From Solwaraspora sp. WMMA2065 (GTDB lineage: Bacteria; Actinomycetota; Actinomycetes; Mycobacteriales; Micromonosporaceae), in the NCBI RefSeq assembly GCF_030345075.1, contig NZ_CP128361.1:6076001-6140000 (forward strand): a DNA stretch of 64,000 nt. The letters run 5' to 3'. Each line of letters begins with the position of its first letter. Position 1 is the stretch's first letter. Under the pieces are notes generated by a model. It was given only the letters and a program-made list of their open reading frames with translations. It had not been told where the DNA came from and ran no database searches. The position numbers were made by a program, and so were the translations under genes. This document shows, in pieces, positions 21,901-30,711 of the stretch.

Positions 21901-24900
21901 GTTGTTCTCGTACCAGCATGATCCGATTTCGGACGGGACGACGTCGAGGAACTACACGCCGTCGATCTATGTCGGGTCGAGTGGGAAGTTGCACGCGAAG
22001 TTCTATGACGGCAACTCGACGACGATGCAGTCGTCCGGTCGGGTGGACGACGGGCAGTGGCATCACGTCGTGCTGGCCGGGGCCGGCTCGAGTCAGTCGC
22101 TGTATGTGGACGGGATCCGGCACGCGGGCCGCACCGGCCTGATCGAGATGTTCGACGTGGGTGGGTCGGCGCATGAGTACGTGGGTGCGGGGTTCGTCGG
22201 GGGGAACTGGCCGGACCAGCCGCATCATGGTTCGCCGAATTACCACGGGCATGCGAACTTCTTCGACGGGCATATCGCCGATGTGGCGTTCTTCGACCGG
22301 ACGCTGACCTCGGCCGAGGTCACTGAGATCAACGCGACGGCGCGGGGTCAGAGCCGGCAGTTGTCGAAGGTGACCAGCCAGGAAGGTCGGGTACTGGCGT
22401 CGCTGTCGATGGATTCGGTGACCGGGAAGCTGGCATCGGTGACCGACAGCAACGGTGGGACCTGGGCGTTGGGGACGCCGCGGGTGGCGGGGACGAGCGG
22501 GGTGTACGCGGCGGCGGTGCTGGGGTCCGCGCCGACGGACTACTGGCGGTTGCGGGACGCGGCCGGTGTTCAAGCGGTCAACGAGACCTGGCAGACCACA
22601 GCGACGTTCAGTTCGGTGACGTTGGGAGCGGCGGGTCCGTTCGCGGACGGCACGGCGGTGTCGTTCGACGGGTCATCGTCGCTGGTGTCGGTGCCGGGGG
22701 AGCGGCTGGCGCCGGCCGGGACGCGGTCCCAGGAGCTGTGGTTCAGGACCACTGGTACCGGCGATGTGCTGGCGGGGGCGCAGGACGCGGCGGTGGACGG
22801 GACGCTGTCGGTGGGGTCGCCGGTGTTGTGGATCGACTCCGACGGCCGGTTGCGGGGGTTGTCGGCGTCGGTGGATCCGACCGGGCCGTTGACGTCGGGG
22901 CTCGCCGGCAAGTGCGCCGAGTTGGCGGCCGACGGCACGAAGGTGCAACTGAGCACCTGCGACGGTGCGAACGCGCAGAGCTGGCGCTACGTCGGCAGCA
23001 GTCGGCAGCTGCGTCGGGGTGACAAGTGTCTGGGCCTGGCAGGTCAGGCGACCGGCAACGGCACCCCGGTCCAGGCGCAGACCTGTTCGAGCAGCGCGAA
23101 CCAGAAGTGGGGAACGTCCGGGAACGGTTGGCGCAACTCGGGGGCGGGCCGGTGCCTGGAGGTGCCCGGCTCGTCGGCCACGGACGGTACCCAGTTGGCG
23201 ATCCGCAACTGCAACGACCAGGCCAATCAGTGGTGGGCGTTGGCGTTGGTGTCGGCGGCGCCGGTCAACGACGGCAAGTGGCACCACGCGGTGCTGACCA
23301 AGACCGCCGCCGGCGACGACACCGTCCAGGCGTTGTACCTGGACGGGGTGCGGGTGCAGTCCAGCACCGGCGCCCTGGCCGGCGGGGTCGAGAGGCTCAG
23401 CCACGGGTATCTGGGTGCGGGGTACACGGGCAACGGTTGGTCGGGGCTGCCCTCGGACTCGACGGCGTACTACGAGGGTTCGTTGGCGGAGGTCGCGCTC
23501 TACGACCGGACGTTGAGCGCGGACGAGGTGGCGTCGCACTACCAGTCGGTGGGTCGGGCGGTGCCGTTGGTGGTGACCGCGGCTGGTGACGGAGCTGCCG
23601 AAGCCCGGTTGTCGGAGACGGCGGCGGGTGGGTTGCCGGTTGAGGTGTTGCCGCCGGGTGCGGTGCAGGTCGACGAGGCGGCGGAGCACGTGCAGACGAC
23701 GACGGTCTCGAACCCGGTGAAGATCGTGTCGGTGACCGACCCGGGCGGCAACGAGGTGTCGTACTCGTACGACCTGGTGTCGGGGCGGAAGGTGTCGCAG
23801 ATCGACGCGTTGGGTCAGACGACGTTGTACGGCTATGACACGGGTGGGTTCACGAGTCTGGTGTACGACCCGAACGGGATCGTCACCCGGTCGGTGCAGG
23901 ACGAGCGCGGCAACACCATCCAGGAGGTGACCTGCCAGGACCAGGCCGCCGACAAGTGCTCCAGCAGCTACTACACCTACACCTTGTACAGCAGCGACCC
24001 GACGCACCCGAAGAGCGACCGGCTGACCCACGTGCGGGGGCCGGGCTCGCAGAGCGCCCAGGACGATACCTACCTGACGACGTACATATATGACAACTCC
24101 GGCAACCTGCGCAGTGTGACGGACCCGCTCGGCCGGGAGACGGAGATCGAATACACCGACGGAACGGATGTGCCTGCGGTCGACGGCGGGTACGCCCCGG
24201 CCGGTCTGCCGTGGAATGTGTTGGATCCGTCGAAGGGGTGGATGGCAGTCACGTACACCTCGGCGGGTGACGTGGCGACGGTGTCGGACGCGGCGGGGGC
24301 GGAGACGACGTTCACGTACGACCGGTTGGGTCGGACGTTGACGGAGACGGTGGTGACGTCGTCGTACCCGCAGGGGCGGACGACGTCGTACACGTACGAC
24401 TCGGTGGGTCGGGTGGTCACGCGGACGGGTCCGGCGGTGACGGACCGGGTGTCGGGTGCGGTGCATCGGGCGGTGACGCGTTACTCGTACAGCGTGGACG
24501 GGTTCCTGGTGGAGGAGCAGGTCAGCGACGCGTCGGGTGGGGATGTGGCCCGGGTCAGTACCTGGTCGTACGACGGGCATGGTCGTCGGTCGGCGTCGGT
24601 GGACGCCGAGGGCGCGGTGACCGGCTACGGCTATGACGTGTACGGGCACCTGGTGGAGCAGACCGATCCGGACGGGGTGGTGAACGCCTACGAGGTGGAC
24701 GTCAACGGCAATGTGTTGTCGCGGACGGTGAAGGGGTTCACCGGGGATCCGAATGATCCGACGGATCCGGTGGATCTGGTGGTGGAGTCGAACGTGTACG
24801 ACCCGGCGGGTCGGTTGGCGTCGACCACGGACGCGATGGGCTATGTGACGCGGTACACGTACACCGATGACGGGCGGACCGCGACGGTGACCCGCTCCGA

Positions 24901-27900
24901 CGGGGACAGTTCGTTCCTGCTGGAGGGCAACGGTTACGACGAGGCGGGGAACCTGGTCGAGCAGGTCACCGGCAACGGTGCCACGGTGACGGCGTACGAG
25001 TTCGACGCGGCGGGCCGGCAGGTGCGCAGCGTGCTGGATCCGGGCGGCCTGGAGCGGGTGACCGAGGTGACGCTGTCGCCGGCCGACCGGGTGTTGTCGC
25101 GGGTGGACCGGGGCGCTGCCGGGGAGGCGTTGTCGGTCGTCGATTATGCGTATGACGTGGTGGGCCGGCCGGTGTCGCAGACGGGCTACCTGTCGGCGGA
25201 CCGGATGGTGACGCCGGTGGCGCGGTGGCGGTTGGACGAGGCGGGTGGGACGACGGCGGTCGACTCGGCGGGGAACAGTCCGGGTACGGCCACGGACGTG
25301 GTCTGGGCGTCGGATGCCGAGCGGGGTCGGGTCGCGTCGTTCGATGGTTCGTCGTCGTTGATCACGACCGATGCGCCGGTGGTGGACACCACCCGGCCGT
25401 ACACGGTCGCCGTCTGGGTGCGGTTGGACGACCTGCGAGCGCCCGGCTCGGTGCTGGCGATGCCCGGCCGCGCCCGGACGAGCGTGTCCGGGTGGGGCGC
25501 ACCGGCGTTCGCGCTCAACTACGACCACACCGACGACGCATGGCGGGCGCTGACGAACGAGCAACTCGTGTTCAAAGGCGGCGGCGTACTACAACGCCGC
25601 CGCACCTTCGGGCAGGGCTCGACACAGGCGGGCAAGTGGCAGCACCTGGCGGTGGGCGTGGACCCGCAGGCCGGCCGGTGGATTGTGTTCCTCGACGGCG
25701 AGAAGGTCGACGACTTCACCGGCAGCAGCTTCCACAGCGTGGCGGCTGGCGGGGTGCGGATCGGCTCGGGCCTCGAGGGGGCGATCTCTGATCTGCAGGT
25801 GTACCAGGGGGTGCCGGACGACGCCGGCTGGGTTGCCGGGGTGATGGCGGGCACGGTGCCGGTGGCGGACGCGGGGGTGTCGCGGACCAGTTATGTGGTT
25901 GATGAGGCGGGTCTGGCGACGTCGGTGGTGGATCCGTTGGGTCAGGCGACGTTCGTGGAGTACGACGAGGCGGACCGTCCGGTGGTGACGACGGGTCCGC
26001 AGGTGCAGGCGGAGTCGGGTGAGTTGGACGGTCCGGTGGTGACGGCCCGGCCGGTGGAGCGGGTTGGTTACAACACGTTCGGTGAGGTGGTTGCGGAGTC
26101 GGATCCGAACGGTGCGGTGACGACGTTCGGGGTGGATCGGGTGGGTCGGCCGGTGGAGGTCCGGTTGCCGGCGTACACGCCGCCGGATGGGTCGTCGTCG
26201 GTGACGCCGGTGGCGTCGGCGGTGTACGACAGCCTGGGTCAGGTGGTGTCGCAGACGGATCCGCTGGGCCGGGTCACGGAGTTCGACTATGACCAGTTGG
26301 GTCGGGTGGTGCGGCAGGTGGCGCCGGATGACGGCACGACGACGGCGCGCTACGACCTGATGGGCAACCTGTTGGCGACGACGGATCCGACGGGTGCGGT
26401 GGCCGGTAGTGGTTACGACTTCCTGGGTCGGGTCACGAGTGTGAGTGAGGCGGTGCGGCAGACCGGTCAGGTGCACACCAGCACGGTGGGCTATGACGCG
26501 GCGGGTCGGTTGTCGTCGGTGCGGTCGCCGGCGGGGGTGACGGTCGGGTACGGGTACAACGCGGCCGGTGAGGTGACGGGTGTGGTCGACGGCGCGGGGC
26601 AGACCCGCGGTGTCGTCTACGACGGGCTGGGTCGGCCGGTGAAGGAAATCAATCCGGACGGTACGTACACGACGACGGGTTACGACATGTTGTCGCGGCC
26701 GGTGTCGGCGGCGGCGCACCGGGCGTCCGGTGGGGCGGCGTTGGCGACGGCGGCCTGGTCGTATGACCTGGCGGGGAATGTGGTGTCGGCGACGGACGCG
26801 CGGGGCACCGTGACCCGGTTCGGCTACGACGCGACGGGCCTGCTGCGGACGCAGCGGGAGCCGGTGGACGGTGACACGGTCATCGAGTCGTCGTTCGGCT
26901 ACGACCTGGCGGGGAATCCGACCCGGTTCACCGATGGGGAGGGGCGGGCGTTCCGGTCGACGTACAACATGTGGGGGTTGCCGCAGTCGCGGATCGAGCC
27001 GGCGACGGCGGCGTACCCAAGTGCGGCGGACCGGACGTTCACGACGGTGTACGACGTGGCCGGACAGCCGGTGTCGCAGCGGGCGCCGGGTGGGGTGGTG
27101 CGGACCCTGGTCTACGACGACGCCGGCCGGCTGGTCCGCCAGTCCGGCTCCGGTGCGGAGGCCACGACGAAGGACCGGACGTACGGCTACGACGCCGCGG
27201 GTCGGCTGGTGGAGTTCTCCGCGCCGGGGGGAACCAATCAGGTCGTGTACGACGACCGGGGGTTGCCGTTGTCGGTGACGGGTCCGTCGGGGGACGCGGC
27301 GTTCACCTATACGGGGGACGGGTTGATGGAGTCGCGCGACGACGCGGCGGGGTCGACGCAGTACGGGTATGACGGTGCGGGCCGCCTTGTGTCGGTGAAT
27401 AACGCCGACATGGGCACCGCCATCGGCTACACGTACGACCAGATGTCGGCGGTGTCGTCGATGACGTTCGGGACGTCGGGGAACCGGCGGGTGTTCGCCT
27501 ACGACGATCTGCACCGGTTGACCAGCGACCGGCTGGTGTCGTCGGGTGGGTCGACGATCGCGTCGATCACGTACGGCTGGGACGCCAACGGTAACGAGAC
27601 CAGCAGGACCGTCACCCGTGGCTCGTCCACGACGGTCAACACCTACACCTACGACCTGGCGGACCGGTTGACGTCGTGGGATGACGGGAACACGACCGTC
27701 GGCTACCGCTACGACAGGGCGGGGAACCGGACCGGGGTCGGTGATGTCGACTACGTCTACGACGCCCGTAACCGGCTGATCTCGGACAGTACCGGTGTCG
27801 GCTACCAGTACACGGCGCGGGGCACCCGCAGCGCGGCCGGTGCGGCGACGACGGTGTCGGACGCGTTCGACCAGGCGGTCGAGCACACCCCGGCGGGTGG

Positions 27901-30094
27901 TAACGCGCGGGTGTTCGACTACGACGGGTTGGGTCGGGCGTTTCGGGACGGCTGGGAGTACACCGGTCTCGGTAACCACCTCGCCCGGGACAGTTCCAAC
28001 GCGTTCTTCACCCGGGACCCGGGTGGTGGTGTGGTCGGGGCGCGGCACAACACCACGCGCCGGTTGGTGTGGACGGATCTGCACGGTGACGTGGTCGCCC
28101 AGATGAACCCGGCCGGGGCGACGGTGACCGGCAGCCGTACGTACTCACCGTTGGGTGAGGTGACCGCGGACAGCGGCATGCTCGGTGACCTCGGCTACCA
28201 GTCGGAGTGGACCGACGTGCGTAGCGGGCAGGTCAACATGCATGCCCGCTGGTACGACCCGGTGACGGCACAGTTCGGTGCCCGGGACAGCCTGACCGTC
28301 GGTCCGGTGCCGGACTCGGTCCGGGCCAACCGGTACCAGTACGGCGACGGGAACCCGTTGACGGTGGTCGACCCCACCGGCCACGTCGGAGAACCGTACG
28401 CGAGGTCGTGGGACGACTTCACCGACTGGGTCGGCGACCGGTACGAAGACATCGAGGACGCCTACCACGGCGCCGTAGACTGGTTCGGCGACCGGTTCGG
28501 AGACTTCACCGACTGGGTCGGCGACGGCCTGGGGGCGGCCACCAGGTGGACGCAGGAGCAGCTCGTCGAGGCGGGCAACGTCATCAGGCAGACGGTGGAG
28601 CAGAACTATCAGGATCTGATCAAGGCCGGTGAGGCGCTGATAGCCGCCGCCGAACAGGTGGGCCAGTGGGCCCGTACGGCCAGGGACTGGATCGTCGAAC
28701 ACAAGGCCGAGATCGTCGGCGCGATCGTCGGCATGGTCGTCGAGGCCGGCTGCCTGGTCGCGATCGGCTGGACCGGTGTCGGCGTGGTCGCCTGCGGCAT
28801 GGTCGGCGGTATCACCGGTGCCCTGGTCACCGGCGGGATGCAGGGCAAGACCGGCATGGATCTGCTGCAGGACGCGGTGATCGGCGGTCTTGCCGGTGGT
28901 CTCGGTGCCGCCCTGCCGATGATGGGCCCGGTCGCCGGCAAGGCGTTGAGCAAGGCCGCGTCCAGCGGCATCAAGAAGGTCGCCGGCACGAGCCTCGGCA
29001 AGGCCGGCGCACGGGTCGGCGCGAAGGCCGCCGCCGGGGCCCGGTCGTTCAGCCGGGCGGTCAGCCGCAAGGCCGACGACGCGTCCCGGGCGGTGTCGCG
29101 CGGCACCAACCGGTCGACCCGGGAAGCCGCCGCCCGCGCCGACGACGCCGCCCGGGCTGGTGGCAGTCGGGCCGACGGGGCGGCCAGCTGTGTGCGGCAC
29201 AGTTTCGCGCCGGACACCCGGGTACGGATGGCCGACGGCACCACCAGGCCGATCGGCGAGGTCGAGCTCGGTGACGAGGTGCTGGCCACCGACCCGGCCA
29301 CCGGGCAGAGCACGACCCGGCCGGTGCGGCTGCTGCACCGTCACGCCGACCGGGAGTTGACCGATGTCACGGTCACCGACACCACGACCGGCGAGAGCAC
29401 GGTCGTCGAGACGACCGCGCAGCATCCGTTCTGGAACGCCACCACCGACCGGTGGACCGACGCCGCCGACCTGCGCCCCGGTGACCGGTTGCGCAGCCCG
29501 GACGGCGAATCCACCCAGCGGGTCGCCGCGGTCCGGGTCTGGACCGGCCTGAAATGGATGAACGACCTCACCGTCGACGGCGACCACACCTACTACGTGG
29601 TGGCAGCCGATCGGCCGGTGCTGGTGCACAACTGCGGCGGTTACACGGACCTGTACCACGGGACCAGCCGGCAGGCGGCGGACAACATCCGGAACAACGG
29701 CGTGGACCCGAACTTCTCCACCCGCTCAAGAATGGACTTCGGCAAGGGCTTCTACACCACCCGTTCCCAGCAGCAGGCACAGAATTGGGCCAGCAATCCC
29801 CGATTCGGAGGCGACGGAGCAGTTCTCCACTTCAAGGTGCCCAACGCGAAACTCAACGCCATGCCCACGAAGACGTTCACCAGGAACAGCCCGGACCTGA
29901 CCGACATCGTACGGCAGTACCGCACCGGTGCCGGAGGAAACCTGTCGAATAACTACAATGTGGTCGAGGGGCCCATGCTCATGAACGTCGACGGTTTCCT
30001 GAGGTCGGGGGCTCCGCCCCGCTGGTCCGGCAACCAGGTCGTCTTCTACGGCAGGGACGCCGGCCAGGTACTCGCCGACGCTTTGCAGCCATAG
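18914..30094 (+). CDS. RHS/YD-repeat polymorphic toxin 1 with Hint and DUF3990-like tip
   Basis: A 3,726-residue secreted toxin carrier. Order: Arg-rich start and membrane/signal segment (about 27-46); DNRLRE-like module (369-555); Fn3-like strand region (556-655); DUF6531 start of the RHS shell (661-745); LamG 1 (899-1150); LamG 2 split by a ricin-type lectin (1195-1545, lectin about 1322-1440 with KCAELA, KCLGLAG and RCLEVPG blocks); YD repeats; LamG 3 (2095-2317); more YD repeats; RHS core with LGEVTADSG, MHARWYDP and NPLTVVDPTGH (3075-3157); glycine-rich hydrophobic segment (3245-3347); Hint domain ending in VLVHNC (3420-3575); and a toxin tip (3576-3726) with LYHGTSRQA, DFGKGFYTT and VVEGPM, resembling DUF3990 and ADP-ribosyltransferases. 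The RHS shell would encapsulate the tip, which Hint may release. Leucine is often TTG here, unlike the second copy. Confidence 0.93.
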   Translation: MSASRAVHRRRRLRTAGTFVRWRRWAGGVAVVVAALVGLSSSVPPGAVPADGEFPVGWLSSWFTGRSGWLPWGGPAVELPAARVGDGAGAGGYVGSAATRASGGAGSAQRLVNGLSGYAGEPVVGESVTPVTVGRFDPQTSVRDAVASGPNADVYANTDGSTTAELSTGQVNYEAADGSWRPVDSTLVRRGDRWVVRENSLGVSLAGAAAGESLVELSLPDDGSVGWGLAGAAAVVPAVDGRTATYPEVFADTDLEVVARPDGVQQGLVLASREAGSEWVFPLTLDGVSVRAGEGGSVEVVDGAGSVVGSIPPAVMQDSSVDPETGLPARSAAVAMELIEVDGAPALKLVADREWLTDPARVFPARADVGALISTSGDVFVDTDPDTGPAVQNGDRLAIGNRDGVLSRTFLKFTIPAEFAKAGWFISSANLRLYLNYRARCDVQRVKVGLVEEEWTVGDLRTAAHPGPKIDLGPNHYRYYTDNGRACENPNANPSVGQWVEVDVRDLISGWAIGQPNLGLALLDEEDLSAAAAALFASANYAGGDYAPRLQLTLSNNLPPQVDQRAPAHGAVVSTLTPRLYVRGRDFDESGTVRYKVWIYDNAGTLIHVNEGTKSYYDVPVGLLETNKQYSWAVQPFDGAVYGARYPKYVFYTRMPQPALGSRLVQNPGVGYHPEIGNYTSAVTDARVTGVGPALEITRSYNTLDTRRSGAFGQGWSSLLDARVTERTNSAGAVLGVVVRYPDGSEAVFGPGSDGSFVAPPGRYEVLTAVKSGSSVTGYRLTVKHGTTYVFLRAAGGGAFKVTSVTDANDQTLTLTYNGSGLVSKLTSASGRSLTLTWAGTTSPSVGSHVTKVTTDAPTAGGGGYVWQYTYGSYDRLTKVCPPTASCTTYTWDNSANQGANAVLNHAPSSFWRLNEPSGSTLAASSVLDNGGTDVAFYEGTTPGPTPGVWPGSTSTSTAFNGTSSRVRLPSGLVNDSAYQSVSLWFRTGTASRAGVLFSYQHDPISDGTTSRNYTPSIYVGSSGKLHAKFYDGNSTTMQSSGRVDDGQWHHVVLAGAGSSQSLYVDGIRHAGRTGLIEMFDVGGSAHEYVGAGFVGGNWPDQPHHGSPNYHGHANFFDGHIADVAFFDRTLTSAEVTEINATARGQSRQLSKVTSQEGRVLASLSMDSVTGKLASVTDSNGGTWALGTPRVAGTSGVYAAAVLGSAPTDYWRLRDAAGVQAVNETWQTTATFSSVTLGAAGPFADGTAVSFDGSSSLVSVPGERLAPAGTRSQELWFRTTGTGDVLAGAQDAAVDGTLSVGSPVLWIDSDGRLRGLSASVDPTGPLTSGLAGKCAELAADGTKVQLSTCDGANAQSWRYVGSSRQLRRGDKCLGLAGQATGNGTPVQAQTCSSSANQKWGTSGNGWRNSGAGRCLEVPGSSATDGTQLAIRNCNDQANQWWALALVSAAPVNDGKWHHAVLTKTAAGDDTVQALYLDGVRVQSSTGALAGGVERLSHGYLGAGYTGNGWSGLPSDSTAYYEGSLAEVALYDRTLSADEVASHYQSVGRAVPLVVTAAGDGAAEARLSETAAGGLPVEVLPPGAVQVDEAAEHVQTTTVSNPVKIVSVTDPGGNEVSYSYDLVSGRKVSQIDALGQTTLYGYDTGGFTSLVYDPNGIVTRSVQDERGNTIQEVTCQDQAADKCSSSYYTYTLYSSDPTHPKSDRLTHVRGPGSQSAQDDTYLTTYIYDNSGNLRSVTDPLGRETEIEYTDGTDVPAVDGGYAPAGLPWNVLDPSKGWMAVTYTSAGDVATVSDAAGAETTFTYDRLGRTLTETVVTSSYPQGRTTSYTYDSVGRVVTRTGPAVTDRVSGAVHRAVTRYSYSVDGFLVEEQVSDASGGDVARVSTWSYDGHGRRSASVDAEGAVTGYGYDVYGHLVEQTDPDGVVNAYEVDVNGNVLSRTVKGFTGDPNDPTDPVDLVVESNVYDPAGRLASTTDAMGYVTRYTYTDDGRTATVTRSDGDSSFLLEGNGYDEAGNLVEQVTGNGATVTAYEFDAAGRQVRSVLDPGGLERVTEVTLSPADRVLSRVDRGAAGEALSVVDYAYDVVGRPVSQTGYLSADRMVTPVARWRLDEAGGTTAVDSAGNSPGTATDVVWASDAERGRVASFDGSSSLITTDAPVVDTTRPYTVAVWVRLDDLRAPGSVLAMPGRARTSVSGWGAPAFALNYDHTDDAWRALTNEQLVFKGGGVLQRRRTFGQGSTQAGKWQHLAVGVDPQAGRWIVFLDGEKVDDFTGSSFHSVAAGGVRIGSGLEGAISDLQVYQGVPDDAGWVAGVMAGTVPVADAGVSRTSYVVDEAGLATSVVDPLGQATFVEYDEADRPVVTTGPQVQAESGELDGPVVTARPVERVGYNTFGEVVAESDPNGAVTTFGVDRVGRPVEVRLPAYTPPDGSSSVTPVASAVYDSLGQVVSQTDPLGRVTEFDYDQLGRVVRQVAPDDGTTTARYDLMGNLLATTDPTGAVAGSGYDFLGRVTSVSEAVRQTGQVHTSTVGYDAAGRLSSVRSPAGVTVGYGYNAAGEVTGVVDGAGQTRGVVYDGLGRPVKEINPDGTYTTTGYDMLSRPVSAAAHRASGGAALATAAWSYDLAGNVVSATDARGTVTRFGYDATGLLRTQREPVDGDTVIESSFGYDLAGNPTRFTDGEGRAFRSTYNMWGLPQSRIEPATAAYPSAADRTFTTVYDVAGQPVSQRAPGGVVRTLVYDDAGRLVRQSGSGAEATTKDRTYGYDAAGRLVEFSAPGGTNQVVYDDRGLPLSVTGPSGDAAFTYTGDGLMESRDDAAGSTQYGYDGAGRLVSVNNADMGTAIGYTYDQMSAVSSMTFGTSGNRRVFAYDDLHRLTSDRLVSSGGSTIASITYGWDANGNETSRTVTRGSSTTVNTYTYDLADRLTSWDDGNTTVGYRYDRAGNRTGVGDVDYVYDARNRLISDSTGVGYQYTARGTRSAAGAATTVSDAFDQAVEHTPAGGNARVFDYDGLGRAFRDGWEYTGLGNHLARDSSNAFFTRDPGGGVVGARHNTTRRLVWTDLHGDVVAQMNPAGATVTGSRTYSPLGEVTADSGMLGDLGYQSEWTDVRSGQVNMHARWYDPVTAQFGARDSLTVGPVPDSVRANRYQYGDGNPLTVVDPTGHVGEPYARSWDDFTDWVGDRYEDIEDAYHGAVDWFGDRFGDFTDWVGDGLGAATRWTQEQLVEAGNVIRQTVEQNYQDLIKAGEALIAAAEQVGQWARTARDWIVEHKAEIVGAIVGMVVEAGCLVAIGWTGVGVVACGMVGGITGALVTGGMQGKTGMDLLQDAVIGGLAGGLGAALPMMGPVAGKALSKAASSGIKKVAGTSLGKAGARVGAKAAAGARSFSRAVSRKADDASRAVSRGTNRSTREAAARADDAARAGGSRADGAASCVRHSFAPDTRVRMADGTTRPIGEVELGDEVLATDPATGQSTTRPVRLLHRHADRELTDVTVTDTTTGESTVVETTAQHPFWNATTDRWTDAADLRPGDRLRSPDGESTQRVAAVRVWTGLKWMNDLTVDGDHTYYVVAADRPVLVHNCGGYTDLYHGTSRQAADNIRNNGVDPNFSTRSRMDFGKGFYTTRSQQQAQNWASNPRFGGDGAVLHFKVPNAKLNAMPTKTFTRNSPDLTDIVRQYRTGAGGNLSNNYNVVEGPMLMNVDGFLRSGAPPRWSGNQVVFYGRDAGQVLADALQP
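29171..29682 (+). repeat. Hint-domain block shared with RHS gene 2 (copy A)
   Basis: 512 bases match 40927-41438 with only two differences (29315, Thr to Ala; 29617, silent) and no gap. The flanks of the same genes differ at roughly one base in five. It covers GAASCVRHSFAPDT to the first residues of the toxin tip. Confidence 0.92.
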
Positions 30095-30105
30095 AAGAGG
30101 AATCC

Positions 30106-30408
30106 GTGGACGACTACCAGATGGACCTGTCGGCCGAGGTCCGGGAGTTGCTGGACGCGACGGCGGCCGAGATGGTCGAGCTGTTCGGCATTTCCCGTGC
30201 CGAAGCCGTCGCCCGGATCAACGAGCAGTGGCACGGGCAGGACTTCTCCGGTGACGACGAGATAGTCCTGCACGAGGACCGGCATTACTGGGCGATGATC
30301 ATCTACTTCGGTGAGGTACCGGACTGGAGCGACGACGCGGACCGGTCCGGCTGGGTTGCCCGGCCGGCGCCGGCCCGCGACTCCGGGCACTGGACCGTCC
30401 CGGGGTGA
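30106..30408 (+). CDS. Candidate immunity protein for RHS toxin 1
   Basis: A 100-residue acidic, soluble protein (MDDYQMDLSAEVRELLDATA, HYWAMIIYFGEVPDWSDDAD) encoded 11 bases after the toxin stop with GAAGAGGAA before its GTG. No family is recognised. Position, size, acidity and the presence of a degraded copy after the second toxin make it the likely antidote that binds the DUF3990-like tip. If both tips are inhibited by the same protein, it would protect against both, because the tips are about 70% identical. Inhibition is inferred from context only. Confidence 0.75.
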   Translation: MDDYQMDLSAEVRELLDATAAEMVELFGISRAEAVARINEQWHGQDFSGDDEIVLHEDRHYWAMIIYFGEVPDWSDDADRSGWVARPAPARDSGHWTVPG

Positions 30409-30420
30409 TCAGGTCGGGCC

Positions 30421-30541
30421 CGGTCAGGTGATCACACAGATCGTGGCGTAGGCGCCGAACGCGGCGGTCAGGCAGCTGACCGTGCCGGCCTTGGGCCGTG
30501 TTGATCAGCTGCTCCAGCTTCATCGCCGCCGGCACCACGCA
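30421..30541 (-). pseudogene. Relic of the carboxylase alpha-subunit 3' end
   Basis: This stretch aligns with 41950-42070, the biotin-domain end of the accA3 gene: matches include CTGACCGTGCCGGCCTTGG, the region encoding the biotin motif (here AAMKLEQLIN versus [10 protein letters not shown]), and the stop codon. Small gaps destroy the frame. It marks the right end of the first duplicated unit. It has no start, promoter or enzyme domain. Confidence 0.82.
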
Positions 30542-30711
30542 CTCTGTCCATCATGCCTGGCCGGCTGCTGGCGCGCGCGCTCAGCGCTTCCCTGGTATTC
30601 CCCAACGGCTTCCTCAGATTTCCCTCATTACTCGGCGGCCCCGAGCCGGCACGATCTGTTCTTGGTCCTAACTGGGCGAACGGCGTACCGCAGCGAGAAA
30701 GGCCGCCACCG
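30542..30711 (+). promoter_or_regulatory. Upstream region of RHS gene 2
   Basis: Starts with the CCATCATGCC also found at 18675 and contains TCCTCAGATTTCCCTCA (30611-30627), matching the site ahead of RHS gene 1. GAGAAAGG lies nine bases before the ATG at 30712. The junction between the carboxylase relic and this region is the tandem-duplication join. Confidence 0.45.

Noticed and set aside
29171-29640. Hint domain as an intein or homing element
   Set aside because: There is no homing endonuclease and no C-extein continuing a host protein. The position between RHS core and toxin tip is that of a pretoxin Hint domain.
30553-30711. Longer N terminus for RHS protein 2
   Set aside because: The extra 53 residues are encoded by duplicated upstream DNA with no counterpart in RHS protein 1. 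The ATG at 30712 has a ribosome site and aligns with the start of copy 1.
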